From contig JBAGRP010000001.1 of assembly GCA_036924855.1 (NCBI GenBank), positions 6,002,001 to 6,066,000 of the forward strand: 64,000 nt of DNA, written 5' to 3'. Position numbers and translations under genes: made by a program. Positions 49,829 to 57,989 of the stretch are shown here, piece after piece. The notes beneath the pieces were generated by a model, which saw nothing but the letters and a program-made list of their open reading frames with translations, searched no databases and was not told where the DNA came from. Source of the stretch: Nitrobacteraceae bacterium AZCC 2146 (GTDB lineage: Bacteria > Pseudomonadota > Alphaproteobacteria > Rhizobiales > Xanthobacteraceae). Numbering within the stretch: position 1 is the stretch's first letter; every line of letters starts with the position of its first letter.

Positions 49829-52039
49829 ATGAACCAGGGCTTCCGGCCGCTGTCTTGTTTGCTCACCTTGGCTGCGCTCGCCGCATTTTCGACTGACGCC
49901 GCAGCGCGGACCAGCCACAAGCCTCAGCATGCCAAGAAATCAAATGAGAAATCGCATGAGGTGACCGGGGGGCGGCATCACCGCAATGCTGCGCTCAAGA
50001 AGACTGGGCATGCAAAGCGTGTCGCGGCGGCGCAACCCAAGTCGGTGCGATCCAGCGATGCCCCGCCTCCGAGTGCGGCCGCTCCTCCGCTCTCGGGCGA
50101 TCTTGCGGCGGTAAAGGACGCGATCGCTCTCGCGCGCAAGGCCAAGACAAGCGAGGCGACCGCCCTAAAGAATACGATCGGTGACCCGGCGGTCCTGAAA
50201 CTCGTGGAATGGTTCATCCTGCGTCATTCGGAGACTGACGCGAAGTTCAGCCGATATGCAGCGTTCATTGCCGAAAACCCGGGCTGGCCGAGCATGGCCC
50301 TCATGCGCCGGCGGGCGGAAGCACGTCTGTGGCAGGAGCGCAGCGACTCGGCCACGGTTCGCAGCTTCGTAGGCGATCAGCCGACAAGCGCCAAGGGCAG
50401 GTTCGCGCTCGCGCGGGTGCTGCTTGCCGAAGGCGATCGTAACGGCGCCGGAAGCCTGGTGCGCCAGGCCTGGCGGTCGGATGAATTGTCGGAGCGCTCT
50501 GAGGCCGATGCGTTCGAGATGTTCCGCGATCTGCTCACGCGCGAGGACCATCGGGCGCGCATGGACAAGCGCATCGGGGCCAAGGATTTCTCGGGCGCCA
50601 AGCGCGCCGCGCAACGCCTTGGCAACGACGAGCTTTCGATCGTGAAGGCCTGTGCGGCGGTCAACGCGAACGCGGACAAGGCACTCGACCTGCTCGACGC
50701 GGTTGCGACCGACGCCCGCACCGATCTGGGCTACACGCTTTGCCGCATAAAATGGATGGCGCGTCACGACCGGATTGACGACGCCGCCCGCCTGATGCTG
50801 GCGGCAGCGCCGGAGAACATGGCGCTTCAGGAAACCGATGAATGGTGGCGCGAGCGGCGTAGTCTCGCCCGCAAGCTGCTCGATCAGGGCAAGTTCCAAC
50901 TCGCCTACCAGGTCGCTCGCGACGCCGCATTGCCGGCCAGCGAAACTTACCGGGCGGATTTTCATTTCATGTCCGGCTGGATCGCCTTGCGCTACCTCAA
51001 CGATCCCGTTACCGCGCGCGAGCGTTTCGCCCATATCGACGATGGCTCGGCCAATCCGATCGTGCTGGCGCGGGCGAACTACTGGCGCGGCCGCGTTGCC
51101 GAGACGATCGGCGAGCAAAACGAGACGCGCGCCAGCTATGAAGCTGCTGCTCGCTATCCCACCGCCTATTACGGACAGCTCGCGCGCGCCAAACTCGGCC
51201 TTGACAGAATTGAGCTGCGGGCGCCGCTGCTGGCCGATCCCGTCCATGGTGCTGCGCTTGCGGACGAACGCGTGCACGCCGCAGACATGCTCTATGCGCT
51301 CGGGGAGCGCGACGTCGTGCTGTACTTTGTGGCTGATCTCGCCGAACAAAGCACTGACGTCGCCGTGCTGGTCGCGCTCGGCGACCTCGCTCTCCGCCGC
51401 AACGACGCGCGCACCATGCTGCAGATTGGAAAGCCGGCGCTCGCCCGCGGCCTCGCGCTCGACCATTGCGCCTTCCCGACCATCGGAATCCCGCAACACA
51501 GCCCGATTGGTCCCGAAATCGACCGCAGCGTTATCTATTCGGTGGCGCGTACCGAAAGTGCGTTCGACCAGCGCGATAAGTCGCCGGCAAATGCAGTCGG
51601 CCTGATGCAGGTCACGCCGGAAGCTGCGCGCGACACCGCCAAGAGGTTCGGCGTCGCCTACGATTGGGAGCGCATGGTCTCTGATCCGGTCTATAACACA
51701 CAAATAGGCGCGGCCGAACTCAGCGCGCTGTTAAAGGAATATAGCGGCTCTCACATCATGACCTTCGCCGGCTATAATGCTGGTCGGGGCCGCGTTCGGG
51801 AATGGGTTAAGCAATACGGCGATCCGCGCGATCCCAATGTGGATGCCATCGATTGGGTGGAACGCATTCCGTTTTCCGAAACGCGCAACTATGTCCAGCG
51901 CGTAATGGAGAATTTGCAAGTCTATCGTGTCCGTTTTGATGCTGGCGCTTCGGCGATGACGAAATTCGATCGCCATCCCGAGGCTTCGCAGGAAGCTAAC
52001 TTGGCGCCGTTTTCGTTGGCCCCGTCGGCTTCCCGGTGA
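49829..52039 (+). CDS. slt: Soluble lytic murein transglycosylase (Slt70-like)
   Basis: 736 residues from ATG 49829. Residues 1-27 are a signal peptide (LLTLAALAAFSTDAAARTS), followed by a Lys/His/Ala-rich linker to about 100, a superhelical region of TPR-like helices (about 110-540), and the C-terminal SLT domain. In that domain the catalytic Glu is Glu576 in VARTESAFDQ, followed by NAVGLMQVTPEAARD and AGYNAGRGRVREW. It cleaves peptidoglycan glycan strands to 1,6-anhydro products in the periplasm. Start choice rests on the signal peptide; longer in-frame sequence is not plausible. No operon partner is visible. Confidence 0.94.
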   Translation: MNQGFRPLSCLLTLAALAAFSTDAAARTSHKPQHAKKSNEKSHEVTGGRHHRNAALKKTGHAKRVAAAQPKSVRSSDAPPPSAAAPPLSGDLAAVKDAIALARKAKTSEATALKNTIGDPAVLKLVEWFILRHSETDAKFSRYAAFIAENPGWPSMALMRRRAEARLWQERSDSATVRSFVGDQPTSAKGRFALARVLLAEGDRNGAGSLVRQAWRSDELSERSEADAFEMFRDLLTREDHRARMDKRIGAKDFSGAKRAAQRLGNDELSIVKACAAVNANADKALDLLDAVATDARTDLGYTLCRIKWMARHDRIDDAARLMLAAAPENMALQETDEWWRERRSLARKLLDQGKFQLAYQVARDAALPASETYRADFHFMSGWIALRYLNDPVTARERFAHIDDGSANPIVLARANYWRGRVAETIGEQNETRASYEAAARYPTAYYGQLARAKLGLDRIELRAPLLADPVHGAALADERVHAADMLYALGERDVVLYFVADLAEQSTDVAVLVALGDLALRRNDARTMLQIGKPALARGLALDHCAFPTIGIPQHSPIGPEIDRSVIYSVARTESAFDQRDKSPANAVGLMQVTPEAARDTAKRFGVAYDWERMVSDPVYNTQIGAAELSALLKEYSGSHIMTFAGYNAGRGRVREWVKQYGDPRDPNVDAIDWVERIPFSETRNYVQRVMENLQVYRVRFDAGASAMTKFDRHPEASQEANLAPFSLAPSASR

Positions 52040-52258
52040 GGTTCTTGTTGCTCAGGCCGCTCACTCGCGCAGCGCGACGTCTGGGCGCTGGTCAAAAGTC
52101 CGACATTCGTGGCGTTTGCGGCACCGAATTTGTCTAGATCCCAATGCCCGCTTTTGGCAACCCAAGGCGGACATAAGCGAGAGGCGATTTGCCAGCTGTC
52201 GAAGCCACCTGCGTCGCGCAGCGCAAAAGCGCACTCTCGATCGAATATCGGCATGAGT

Positions 52259-52504
52259 TTAGCTCTCGGTAAGTAGTTCGTAGCGGTGACAAAGAAGGTT
52301 CTGCACGGTCGTCGCGGCTCGATTGGCGGTGTGAACCTGCGTGCTTCCGCAATCGATAATCTCGATATTCCAATTGCTGTTGGTGTGCGCGTTCGTGTCC
52401 TCTCGAATTTCGATATCCACTACGCTGGCGCAACCTGGCTCCTGGCGAATTGCAGCGAGTGCTCGCACACGCAAACCTTCTTTCGGAAGCGAAGTTCTAG
52501 ACAT
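52259..52504 (-). CDS. Small protein of the 80-residue Y-x-L-L family, copy A
   Basis: 81 residues from ATG 52504, preceded by GAGG six bases upstream. The N-terminus is a short amphipathic helix (SLPKEGLRVRALAAIRQE), then a core VVDIEIREDTN and WNIEIIDCG, and a C-terminal helix ending HRYELLTES. It aligns over its full length with the proteins at 52574 and 53107: position of the first helix, the acidic D/E-I-E-I strand, W as the first aromatic of strand two, and the final Y-x-L-L. I do not recognise a named domain. Last of the leftward small-gene series; 206 bases separate it from the end of slt. Confidence 0.6.
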   Translation of the reverse strand: MSRTSLPKEGLRVRALAAIRQEPGCASVVDIEIREDTNAHTNSNWNIEIIDCGSTQVHTANRAATTVQNLLCHRYELLTES

Positions 52505-52573
52505 GGCGCACCTCATACACAGATTTGGGCCGAGAATATCAGCCAAACTGAAAGACGACGTGTCAGTATAGCG

Positions 52574-52819
52574 TCACGAGTCAGTCAGCAGATTGTATTG
52601 CTGCATCAGCTTTACGGAGACGAGCGCTACAGCCTCTCCTGGGTGCGTAATGGTCGTGGCGTCTCCAAAATTGACCGTGCAAATTCGCCAATTGCCGTCT
52701 ACGCCGCAGGGAACGTATTCGATTTCGATCGCGACAATATCTTCACATCCTCGCCGGTTTTGGAGTTCTGCAAGGGCGATGCTCTCCAGAGTATGTTTGG
52801 AAATGCGTTCCTTGATCAT
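52574..52819 (-). CDS. Small protein of the 80-residue Y-x-L-L family, copy B
   Basis: 81 residues from ATG 52819. It has RISKHTLESIALAELQNR as the first helix, IVAIEIEYVPCG and GNWRICTVNFGDA as the two strands, and MQQYNLLTDS as the end. The pattern is shared with copies A and C. Same strand as A (69 bases apart) and upstream of it; 287 bases lie between B and C without a recognisable gene. The predicted protein is acidic, has no signal peptide or membrane helix, and could be a cytoplasmic ligand- or protein-binding module. Function unknown. Confidence 0.58.
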   Translation of the reverse strand: MIKERISKHTLESIALAELQNRRGCEDIVAIEIEYVPCGVDGNWRICTVNFGDATTITHPGEAVALVSVKLMQQYNLLTDS

Positions 52820-53106
52820 GGCATAACACCAAGTTCAAATGGGTGGCTGCGTCTCCTTCCTGGTGGCCTTGGATCAAAAACCGAAAAGAAGCATTTTGGT
52901 TCCAAACCGACGAGTTGGCTGCGTCGGCGAAGAGCGGGGGCATTAACGCTGAGATCTTCCTCCATGGCGGTGCCGTGCTGACAGGGCTCTGGAGTCAATT
53001 ACCGGCGACGGCAAGGATGTGTGCCCTACGGAGGCCCCTGGAACGCGCATCAGCACGCGCCACGGGCGCCGTGGGAAGCGCTCCCTGATGGAACCCGACG
53101 CCGATG

Positions 53107-53346
53107 CTAGTCCTCCAACAATTCGTATTGCGGTCGCAATTCTATCGTCAGAGCCCCCACTATTCGTGCGCACTGAACATACGCAAGGCTGTCGGCCGAA
53201 TCTGTAACCGCAGTCCAGCCGAGACCTTCGGAAGTTTTAATCCGCTTGATCTCGACGCGCATATCTGGAGGGCACTCCGGAAAGTCGCTCATTCGGCGCC
53301 GAATAATTTTGGCCAAATCCGCCTTGGAGATAGGAGTTTTGGACAT
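53107..53346 (-). CDS. Small protein of the 80-residue Y-x-L-L family, copy C
   Basis: 79 residues from ATG 53346 with an excellent ribosome-binding site, GGGAGGGGGCT before ATG. The sequence reads ISKADLAKIIRRRMSDFPE, then MRVEIKRIKTSE, GWTAVTDSADS and finally RPQYELLED. Spacing of the Trp, the acidic strand and the Y-x-L-L end equals copies A and B, though identity is low, so these are old duplicates. The longer open frame to 53514 is rejected because of the ribosome-binding site and composition. Function unknown. Confidence 0.62.
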   Translation of the reverse strand: MSKTPISKADLAKIIRRRMSDFPECPPDMRVEIKRIKTSEGLGWTAVTDSADSLAYVQCARIVGALTIELRPQYELLED

Positions 53347-53425
53347 AGCCCCCTCCCGGGAGGCGCGGACTATAGCATTGAACCGCGGGCCGTGCGTCCT
53401 CCGTCTTGTGTCGAGTGGCCTCCGG

Positions 53426-53701
53426 CTACCGCCGGATATGCTTTGTGAATATCCGAACGACGGAGCCCTTGACGGTCCGGGCGTCGTCGAACAGGTCGGA
53501 AGCAATTCGTTCAATAGCGTCGCGCTGGTCCAAAAACTGGGCCTGCCTCGCGGTGCTTGGCGAACCTCTTACGCCTGTAAGCTCATCCATCGCCGCGTCG
53601 CTGATCTGACATTCGACTGTTTCGCCGGCGTTCAGCATCGTAAAACCAAACGCCAGCCGCTCGTCGTCGTATCCCACGATTCGGCCCCGCGTCAGCGGCA
53701 T
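53426..53701 (-). CDS. Small DUF1488-like protein
   Basis: 91 residues from ATG 53701, preceded by GGGGAG. The segment RLAFGFTMLNAGETVECQIS followed by DAAMDELTG, and the later QRDAIERIASDLFDDA, fit the pattern of DUF1488 (F-x-F, then V-x-C-x-I-S, then a helix). The match is by eye and tentative. DUF1488 proteins are small cytoplasmic proteins of unknown function common in proteobacteria. It lies 79 bases upstream of copy C on the same strand, in a series that likely forms one transcript. Confidence 0.6.
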   Translation of the reverse strand: MPLTRGRIVGYDDERLAFGFTMLNAGETVECQISDAAMDELTGVRGSPSTARQAQFLDQRDAIERIASDLFDDARTVKGSVVRIFTKHIRR

Positions 53702-53793
53702 CGGAAACTCCCCTTAACGCCACCTCCAAGAGTGCTTCGCTATGGCGGCGTTGTCGAGAGGGTGGTGCCGTGAACCCGAAATACGCGAGAGCA

Positions 53794-54033
53794 TCAGAAT
53801 TTCACCTTGATCTCAATAACGCCGTCCTTGTTCGGCGGCGTTCTTGACGCCATGTCTCCAATCATAGGCCAGTTCGCATTGAAGAGATCCATAACCTCAC
53901 TGGCTGCCGTACGAGTCATCGTGACTGTTGCATGCCGCTTTTGGCTGCCCTCCCAAAAATCAAACTCGACCGCATTCTTGGTGACGTCATAGTGGGGCTT
54001 GCTGGCGAGATGCGGCACGGTCGTCTTCATCAT
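53794..54033 (-). CDS. Small hypothetical protein, coupled to the gene upstream
   Basis: 79 residues, starting with two ATG codons at 54033 and 54030; the first overlaps the stop of the preceding gene by ATGA, with GGAGC six bases upstream, so it is translationally coupled. The protein reads HYDVTKNAVEFDFWEGSQKR then HATVTMTRTAASEVMDLF, a strand-strand-helix order reminiscent of the DUF1488-like neighbour, and ends GVIEIKVKF. No signal peptide. I do not recognise a family with certainty. Confidence 0.6.
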   Translation of the reverse strand: MMKTTVPHLASKPHYDVTKNAVEFDFWEGSQKRHATVTMTRTAASEVMDLFNANWPMIGDMASRTPPNKDGVIEIKVKF

Positions 54034-54446
54034 AGTTCAGCTCCGTTGAATCCGCGCATAACGTCCTCCGACTTTGGCGAGAGAGAGGCGTTGGCTGCAC
54101 AGGAAAAGGAATGGGCCGCATGATCCAAGCATCGGCAGTAAACCTCCTGGTCGAGGTGGGAGCTGCCACCGGCAGAAATCAAGGCGCGGAACGATTCCGC
54201 CGCTGCTGAAAATGCAGAGCATGTGGCAGCCGGTGAACTCCGTCCCCAAGCAAAGAAGGTGAGATTGCTACTCGTTGCGAAAGCGTTTCGCCCAAGTGCC
54301 TCTGGGGCGTCTGCCGTTGGATGGATTTCCCTGGCCAGTGTGCGAATCGCAGCCACCACGGCGTCGCACTCGATCGCTGTGACCGGGTTACGGCTTCCAA
54401 GATACTCAGACTGTCGTGCCAGATCTTGCAACAGCTTTATAGCCAC
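54030..54446 (-). CDS. Hypothetical protein at the head of the small-gene series
   Basis: 138 residues from a GTG at 54446 (VAIKLLQDL), preceded by GGAAG. The first 45 residues form a convincing helical segment, LARQSEYLGSRNPVTAIECD and VVAAIRTLAREIHPTAD; the rest is rich in Ala, Ser and Cys (about five Cys) and looks less ordered. It overlaps the preceding 21-codon ORF by ten bases and the next gene by ATGA, which supports real translation through the region. The function and family are unknown. The C-terminal half might contain an undetected frameshift. Confidence 0.5.
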   Translation of the reverse strand: MAIKLLQDLARQSEYLGSRNPVTAIECDAVVAAIRTLAREIHPTADAPEALGRNAFATSSNLTFFAWGRSSPAATCSAFSAAAESFRALISAGGSSHLDQEVYCRCLDHAAHSFSCAANASLSPKSEDVMRGFNGAEL

Positions 54447-54502
54447 CTTCCTACTCGATATTCTCGCTTGTACTGCGCTTCAAGAAACGCACGGTCACTC
54501 AT
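54437..54502 (-). CDS. 21-codon leader-like ORF
   Basis: ATG at 54502 follows GAGG with five bases between, and the frame reads MSDRAFLEAQYKREYRVGRWL before TAA at 54437; it overlaps the GTG of the next gene by ten bases in another frame. The arrangement is that of a translated leader or of a coupled small protein of 21 residues with high charge. No attenuator hairpin or codon run is apparent. Function unknown. Confidence 0.4.
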   Translation of the reverse strand: MSDRAFLEAQYKREYRVGRWL

Positions 54503-54503
54503 G

Positions 54504-54549
54504 ATATCCTCAACTGAAATATTGATAATATCTTCAACTGAAATACTGA
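54504..54549. repeat. Tandem direct repeat, two 22-bp units, 24-bp period
   Basis: Units at 54504-54525 and 54528-54549 share 20 of 22 bases, with the core TCAACTGAAATA. The first lies directly upstream of the 21-codon ORF and includes its ribosome-binding site (GAGG on the minus strand); the second lies behind it. Either a duplicated promoter-proximal element or a two-site operator of the small-gene series. Sequence is AT-richer than the surroundings. Confidence 0.6.
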
Positions 54550-54663
54550 GGCATTAACTCCTTGCTACGAAATAGGTTTCCCATAACCGTCACAAAATGA
54601 TGGGCTCCCGCCGCGCGGGGAGTTATGGCTTGATTGTCACGACAGTCACCCCAGTTCACCGAC

Positions 54664-54693
54664 ATTTAATTCAGATTAAATTCTGCATATACT
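54664..54693 (+). promoter_or_regulatory. Possible promoter of the RTX-like gene with overlapping dyad
   Basis: TTTAAT (54665-54670) and TATACT (54688-54693) are 17 bases apart, the correct spacing; the -10 is close to consensus and the -35 is weak. The perfect dyad ATTTAAT-TCAG-ATTAAAT (54664-54681) covers the -35, which suits control by a repressor or activator. It lies 147 bases upstream of the start at 54840, in the AT-rich spacer 54503-54839 that has no gene. Confidence 0.42.
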
Positions 54694-54839
54694 TATTAAA
54701 TGCTGCCGAATATAACTTTCCGGAGCCGGACAGAACCAGGGTTCATGCAGCGCCTGCTCGGTCACTTCGCGAGAGACCTGCTTTGAACCGGAGTGCGGGT
54801 CTTGCATTTGGAAAGACGAGCGTTTGATGGGAGGTCTTC

Positions 54840-56255
54840 ATGTTCAAGCGGGTTCCAATTACCGCCGGTGATCTAATTGATCATGAGACGGGCACCGATG
54901 ACAGTTTGATTGGCGTCGTGAACTCAACAAACTTTCTTTTCGGCGATGCGGGGCGGGACATACTCGACCATGCGGTCGGCGGGAACGACACCTTTATCGG
55001 CGGCGCGAATTCCACCAACAGCTTCTTTGGCGACGCGGGTCGAGACATGCGCGATCACGCCCTCGGCGGGAATGACAGTTTCAAGGATGGTGGTTTTATC
55101 AACAGCACTTTCTACGGTGACGCCGGCGGAAACATGTCCGGTCACGCGCGGGGCGGCGACGATACCGGTGAAGCCACCGCTGCCCCCAGCGCCATTTTAC
55201 CGCATATCACTTTCTACGGAGATGCCGGGGGCAACATGTCGGACAGTGCCCACGGCGGCAATGACAGTTTCAGCGCCACTGGGGCGCGTTCTGATTTGGT
55301 ATTCTACGGCGATGCCGGCGGCGACATGTCGGGCTCTGCCACGGGCGGCAATGATGCTTTCACGACGGGCGGCCTTGAGAACAACAATTTTTTCTACGGC
55401 GACGCAGGAGGTAGCATGTCCGGCCACGGGGCGGGCGGCAATGATACATTCGTTGTGAGCGGCGTTAACCCCTTCAATTTTTTCTACGGCGACGCCGGCG
55501 TCGACATGTCGGGCTATGCTCAAGGCGGCAATGACACTCTCACGACAGCCGGTTTCGCGGCTGATTTCGTGAATACCTTCTACGGTGATACTGGCGGCAA
55601 CATGTTTGGTTATACCACAGGGGGAAATGATATTCTAACGAGCGGTGGCGGTAGAAACATCTTCTACGGTGACGCCGGCGGAACGATGTTCGATTATGCC
55701 CAGGGCGGCGATGATACCTTCATAGGCGGTGCGCCAGCAGGCACACGCGGCATAAATTTAGCCTACGGCGACGCGCTCGTGATATCCGGTCGCGCTCATG
55801 GCGGCAATGATACGCTCATCGGAGGTGATGATGCGAGCCCGCAACCGGCTGGCACATACGACAACACGCTCATCGGCGATGCGCAGACCATGTCCGGAAG
55901 GGCTTGCGGTGGGAATGACAAGCTGATCAGCGGCACTGGAAACGATGACATGTGGGGTGACGCGCAGGTCATTCTTGGCAAAGCTCAAGGCGGCAACGAT
56001 ACGTTCGTTTTCAATTTTAACAACGGTCACGACAAGATCGAGGACTTTGCTCAGGGCGTTCAAGGTGGAACAGGATCAAATTGGGGAATCGACCACATCG
56101 ATGTTGTTGCCTTGGGCATCGAAGACTTCAGCCAGCTCAGCATCTCGGCCTTCGATCCAGCAACTCATGAAAGCACGATCACCTTTAGTCCGGGAAATGA
56201 CGTTGTTGTGCATAGTCAAATCGCACTCACGTCGAGCGATTTCTTTTTTGCATGA
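54840..56255 (+). CDS. RTX-like repeat protein, probable type I-secreted calcium-binding protein
   Basis: 471 residues, start ATG 54840 with GGGAGG five bases upstream. After a 30-residue head, twelve imperfect repeats of about 27-40 residues follow, each with GDAG-x-x-M then GGND-[ST]-[FL], for example YGDAGGNMSGHARGGDD and YGDAGVDMSGYAQGGND. GGND-like Asp/Gly turns are those of RTX calcium sites, but the period is longer than the classic nonapeptide. The last 85 residues (FVFNFNNGHDKIEDFAQG to a hydrophobic end DFFFA) resemble the serralysin C-terminal module and carry no N-terminal signal peptide, as expected for type I secretion. No T1SS genes are in the window. No enzyme domain is visible. 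Confidence 0.85.
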   Translation: MFKRVPITAGDLIDHETGTDDSLIGVVNSTNFLFGDAGRDILDHAVGGNDTFIGGANSTNSFFGDAGRDMRDHALGGNDSFKDGGFINSTFYGDAGGNMSGHARGGDDTGEATAAPSAILPHITFYGDAGGNMSDSAHGGNDSFSATGARSDLVFYGDAGGDMSGSATGGNDAFTTGGLENNNFFYGDAGGSMSGHGAGGNDTFVVSGVNPFNFFYGDAGVDMSGYAQGGNDTLTTAGFAADFVNTFYGDTGGNMFGYTTGGNDILTSGGGRNIFYGDAGGTMFDYAQGGDDTFIGGAPAGTRGINLAYGDALVISGRAHGGNDTLIGGDDASPQPAGTYDNTLIGDAQTMSGRACGGNDKLISGTGNDDMWGDAQVILGKAQGGNDTFVFNFNNGHDKIEDFAQGVQGGTGSNWGIDHIDVVALGIEDFSQLSISAFDPATHESTITFSPGNDVVVHSQIALTSSDFFFA

Positions 56256-56530
56256 GCTTTGTGTGGTCGCCGTATCCTCGGCCGAACTTGTACGGTCCTC
56301 GTGACGACGATCCAGGTTCGCGGGTGCCGCTGGAAGTTCGCAGCGGTCTCCTGGCCCACCTTCTGCTCCAGCAAAGCTCCAAACCCGTCGATCGCACGAA
56401 CAAGAGTTGTCAATTTAGAAGGGAAATTAAATTAAATAAAATGTTATTTGACTTATTAAAAATTTAAATCGATCGTGGCGTCGGTTAATGTGGCTTGGTC
56501 GTCATGGCGACCATTTAAAGGAATGCTTCC

Positions 56531-56752
56531 ATGCCCAATCCAGAGAACGGAGCCGCTTCCACTGCTGGCCGTCGAGAATTCTTGGCGGCCTGCGGAAAGT
56601 TCGCGATAGTAACACCGCCAGCGATTACACTGCTGTTGTCGACGTCGTTAAATTCCACCGCCATCGCGCATTCTGGCGGCAAGGGTAACAACGGCTGGGG
56701 AAATGACGGAGGTGACGGAAGTCCCAACGGCAAAGACGATCGAGACCGGTAA
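56531..56752 (+). CDS. Small Tat-signal-bearing protein
   Basis: 73 residues from ATG 56531, with AAGGAA upstream. The N-terminal half is a twin-arginine signal: TAGRREFLAACGKFAIVTPP followed by a hydrophobic run and a cleavage-like site (TAIAHSGG). The mature part is only about 27 residues, Gly, Asn and Asp-rich (GGKGNNGWGNDGG and DRDR). Similar tiny proteins in Bradyrhizobium-like genomes have no known function. A frameshift of a larger exported protein cannot be excluded. Confidence 0.55.
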   Translation: MPNPENGAASTAGRREFLAACGKFAIVTPPAITLLLSTSLNSTAIAHSGGKGNNGWGNDGGDGSPNGKDDRDR

Positions 56753-56778
56753 CACGGCGCTCGACGTCAGTCGCGGTG

Positions 56779-57105
56779 ATTGGTGTGATTGTCGCCAGCA
56801 TCCACATCTATGCGCCGAACGGAACCAGGACCGAAGTTTGATTACCGGCCGGCTTGACTAAAGCGCTGCATCATCACGGAGCGAAGCTTCTCAAAGGCAA
56901 TGCACCGGCCATGGTCGCCGGCGATTTCAACGTGGCGCCGATCCCGACGCGTTGCCGCATTCGGACGATCCGATCGATATGCAATTTCTGGCCATGCTAG
57001 CGAAATCGGCATGAACACGATGCAGGACTCTATATCGATCACTTGCTTCTCAGCCCTGCGCTCCCTCCGCGGCTAAAGAGCGCTGGCGCTGAATTGAAGT
57101 CGGCT
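56779..57105 (+). pseudogene. Exodeoxyribonuclease III-like gene, decayed
   Basis: Three separate pieces of an XthA/endonuclease-exonuclease-phosphatase protein occur in order in different frames: VIVASIHIYAPNGTRTE, then KGNAPAMVAGDFNVAP, the core metal and phosphate motif, then LYIDHLLLSPALPP, which corresponds to the catalytic DH region near the end. They are broken by stops and frameshifts, and the middle and the final part of the usual 260 residues are missing. The order and motifs leave little doubt about the family. No function remains. Confidence 0.8.
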
Positions 57106-57415
57106 TTATTTTTTTATTTTCAACTTACAAATAAATCAAAATTTTGAACAAGAATTTGATGATATGCTCATAGATGACTCCGAGGTAGTGCCAACACCAA
57201 CTCAATATCGGTTGACGGCGTCTACCATCGCAATACGAACTGATGCTGATACCGATCCCACCACCGCAGCGTCACTTTCCTTAATCGCTGCCGTTTGGAT
57301 TGAGTTGGACGAAGATCAAGAATGGCTGAGTGCGGTTTGGTGGTGCTAGGTCAGAGCAGTGACTACCGGCCGCCCTCACGCTATGTCGATGGCCCGCATT
57401 TTCGCAATCCGGCGG

Positions 57416-57808
57416 TCAACCTTTTCGGTGGTTTGGATTAAATTGGGTGCGACAGGTTTTGCTCGATCTCAATTCAAAAGGACCGTTGCCGCTACTTGGC
57501 ACCTTTCGGTGTTTCCACCGTGCCGCAGAATGAAGCGAAGTGCGCTTCGCCTGCTGTTCAGTTATACGTACTTCGTCTCGAAGCTGCTGCAACTCGACCA
57601 GGCGCTGCTTGATTGTCGCGCTGGAGGTTCGAAGTTTTTGCAGCGAGTCATTTGAGCTTGATGAGTTTGGGTAATTCATTTGTGACACCAGCAATGGTTG
57701 GTAGTTCAAATGAGCCGCCGAGCCGGATTGCAAGCCGACGGTCTCGCCTCGCTCCAGATGGGCAACATCCGGCTGAGTTGAGGCTACCGATCTGCCGCTC
57801 TGGTGCAA
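57416..57808 (-). CDS. Doubtful small coiled-coil protein
   Basis: A 130-codon frame from TTG 57808, or 88 codons from ATG 57682 (MNYPNSSSSNDSLQKLR). The middle, SLQKLRTSSATIKQRLVELQ and QLRDEVRITEQQAKRT, has a heptad pattern of a coiled coil; the ends are basic and low in complexity. No ribosome-binding site or family is evident. The surroundings 57106-57989 otherwise show no supported gene, and the DNA is of lower GC than the flanks. Confidence 0.3.
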   Translation of the reverse strand: MHQSGRSVASTQPDVAHLERGETVGLQSGSAAHLNYQPLLVSQMNYPNSSSSNDSLQKLRTSSATIKQRLVELQQLRDEVRITEQQAKRTSLHSAARWKHRKVPSSGNGPFELRSSKTCRTQFNPNHRKG

Positions 57809-57989
57809 GGAAACTCCGTTGTTAAGATTGATGCCTGGCGATCAGGTTATATCTGGAACAGTTCCGCGATAATGCTGCGAGGGCTGATCGAACAGCCACC
57901 ATCGATCCCTACAAAACTGCGAATGATGTTTGGGGCGCGCTCGTCAAAGCGCCAGCGGTACACTCACACCCACCGCAGCAAAGGCACCT

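Noticed and set aside
51922..52254. Minus-strand open frame of 110 codons overlapping the end of slt
   Set aside because: Mostly antisense to slt; only the first 60 codons are free of it and they match no family or the A/B/C pattern.
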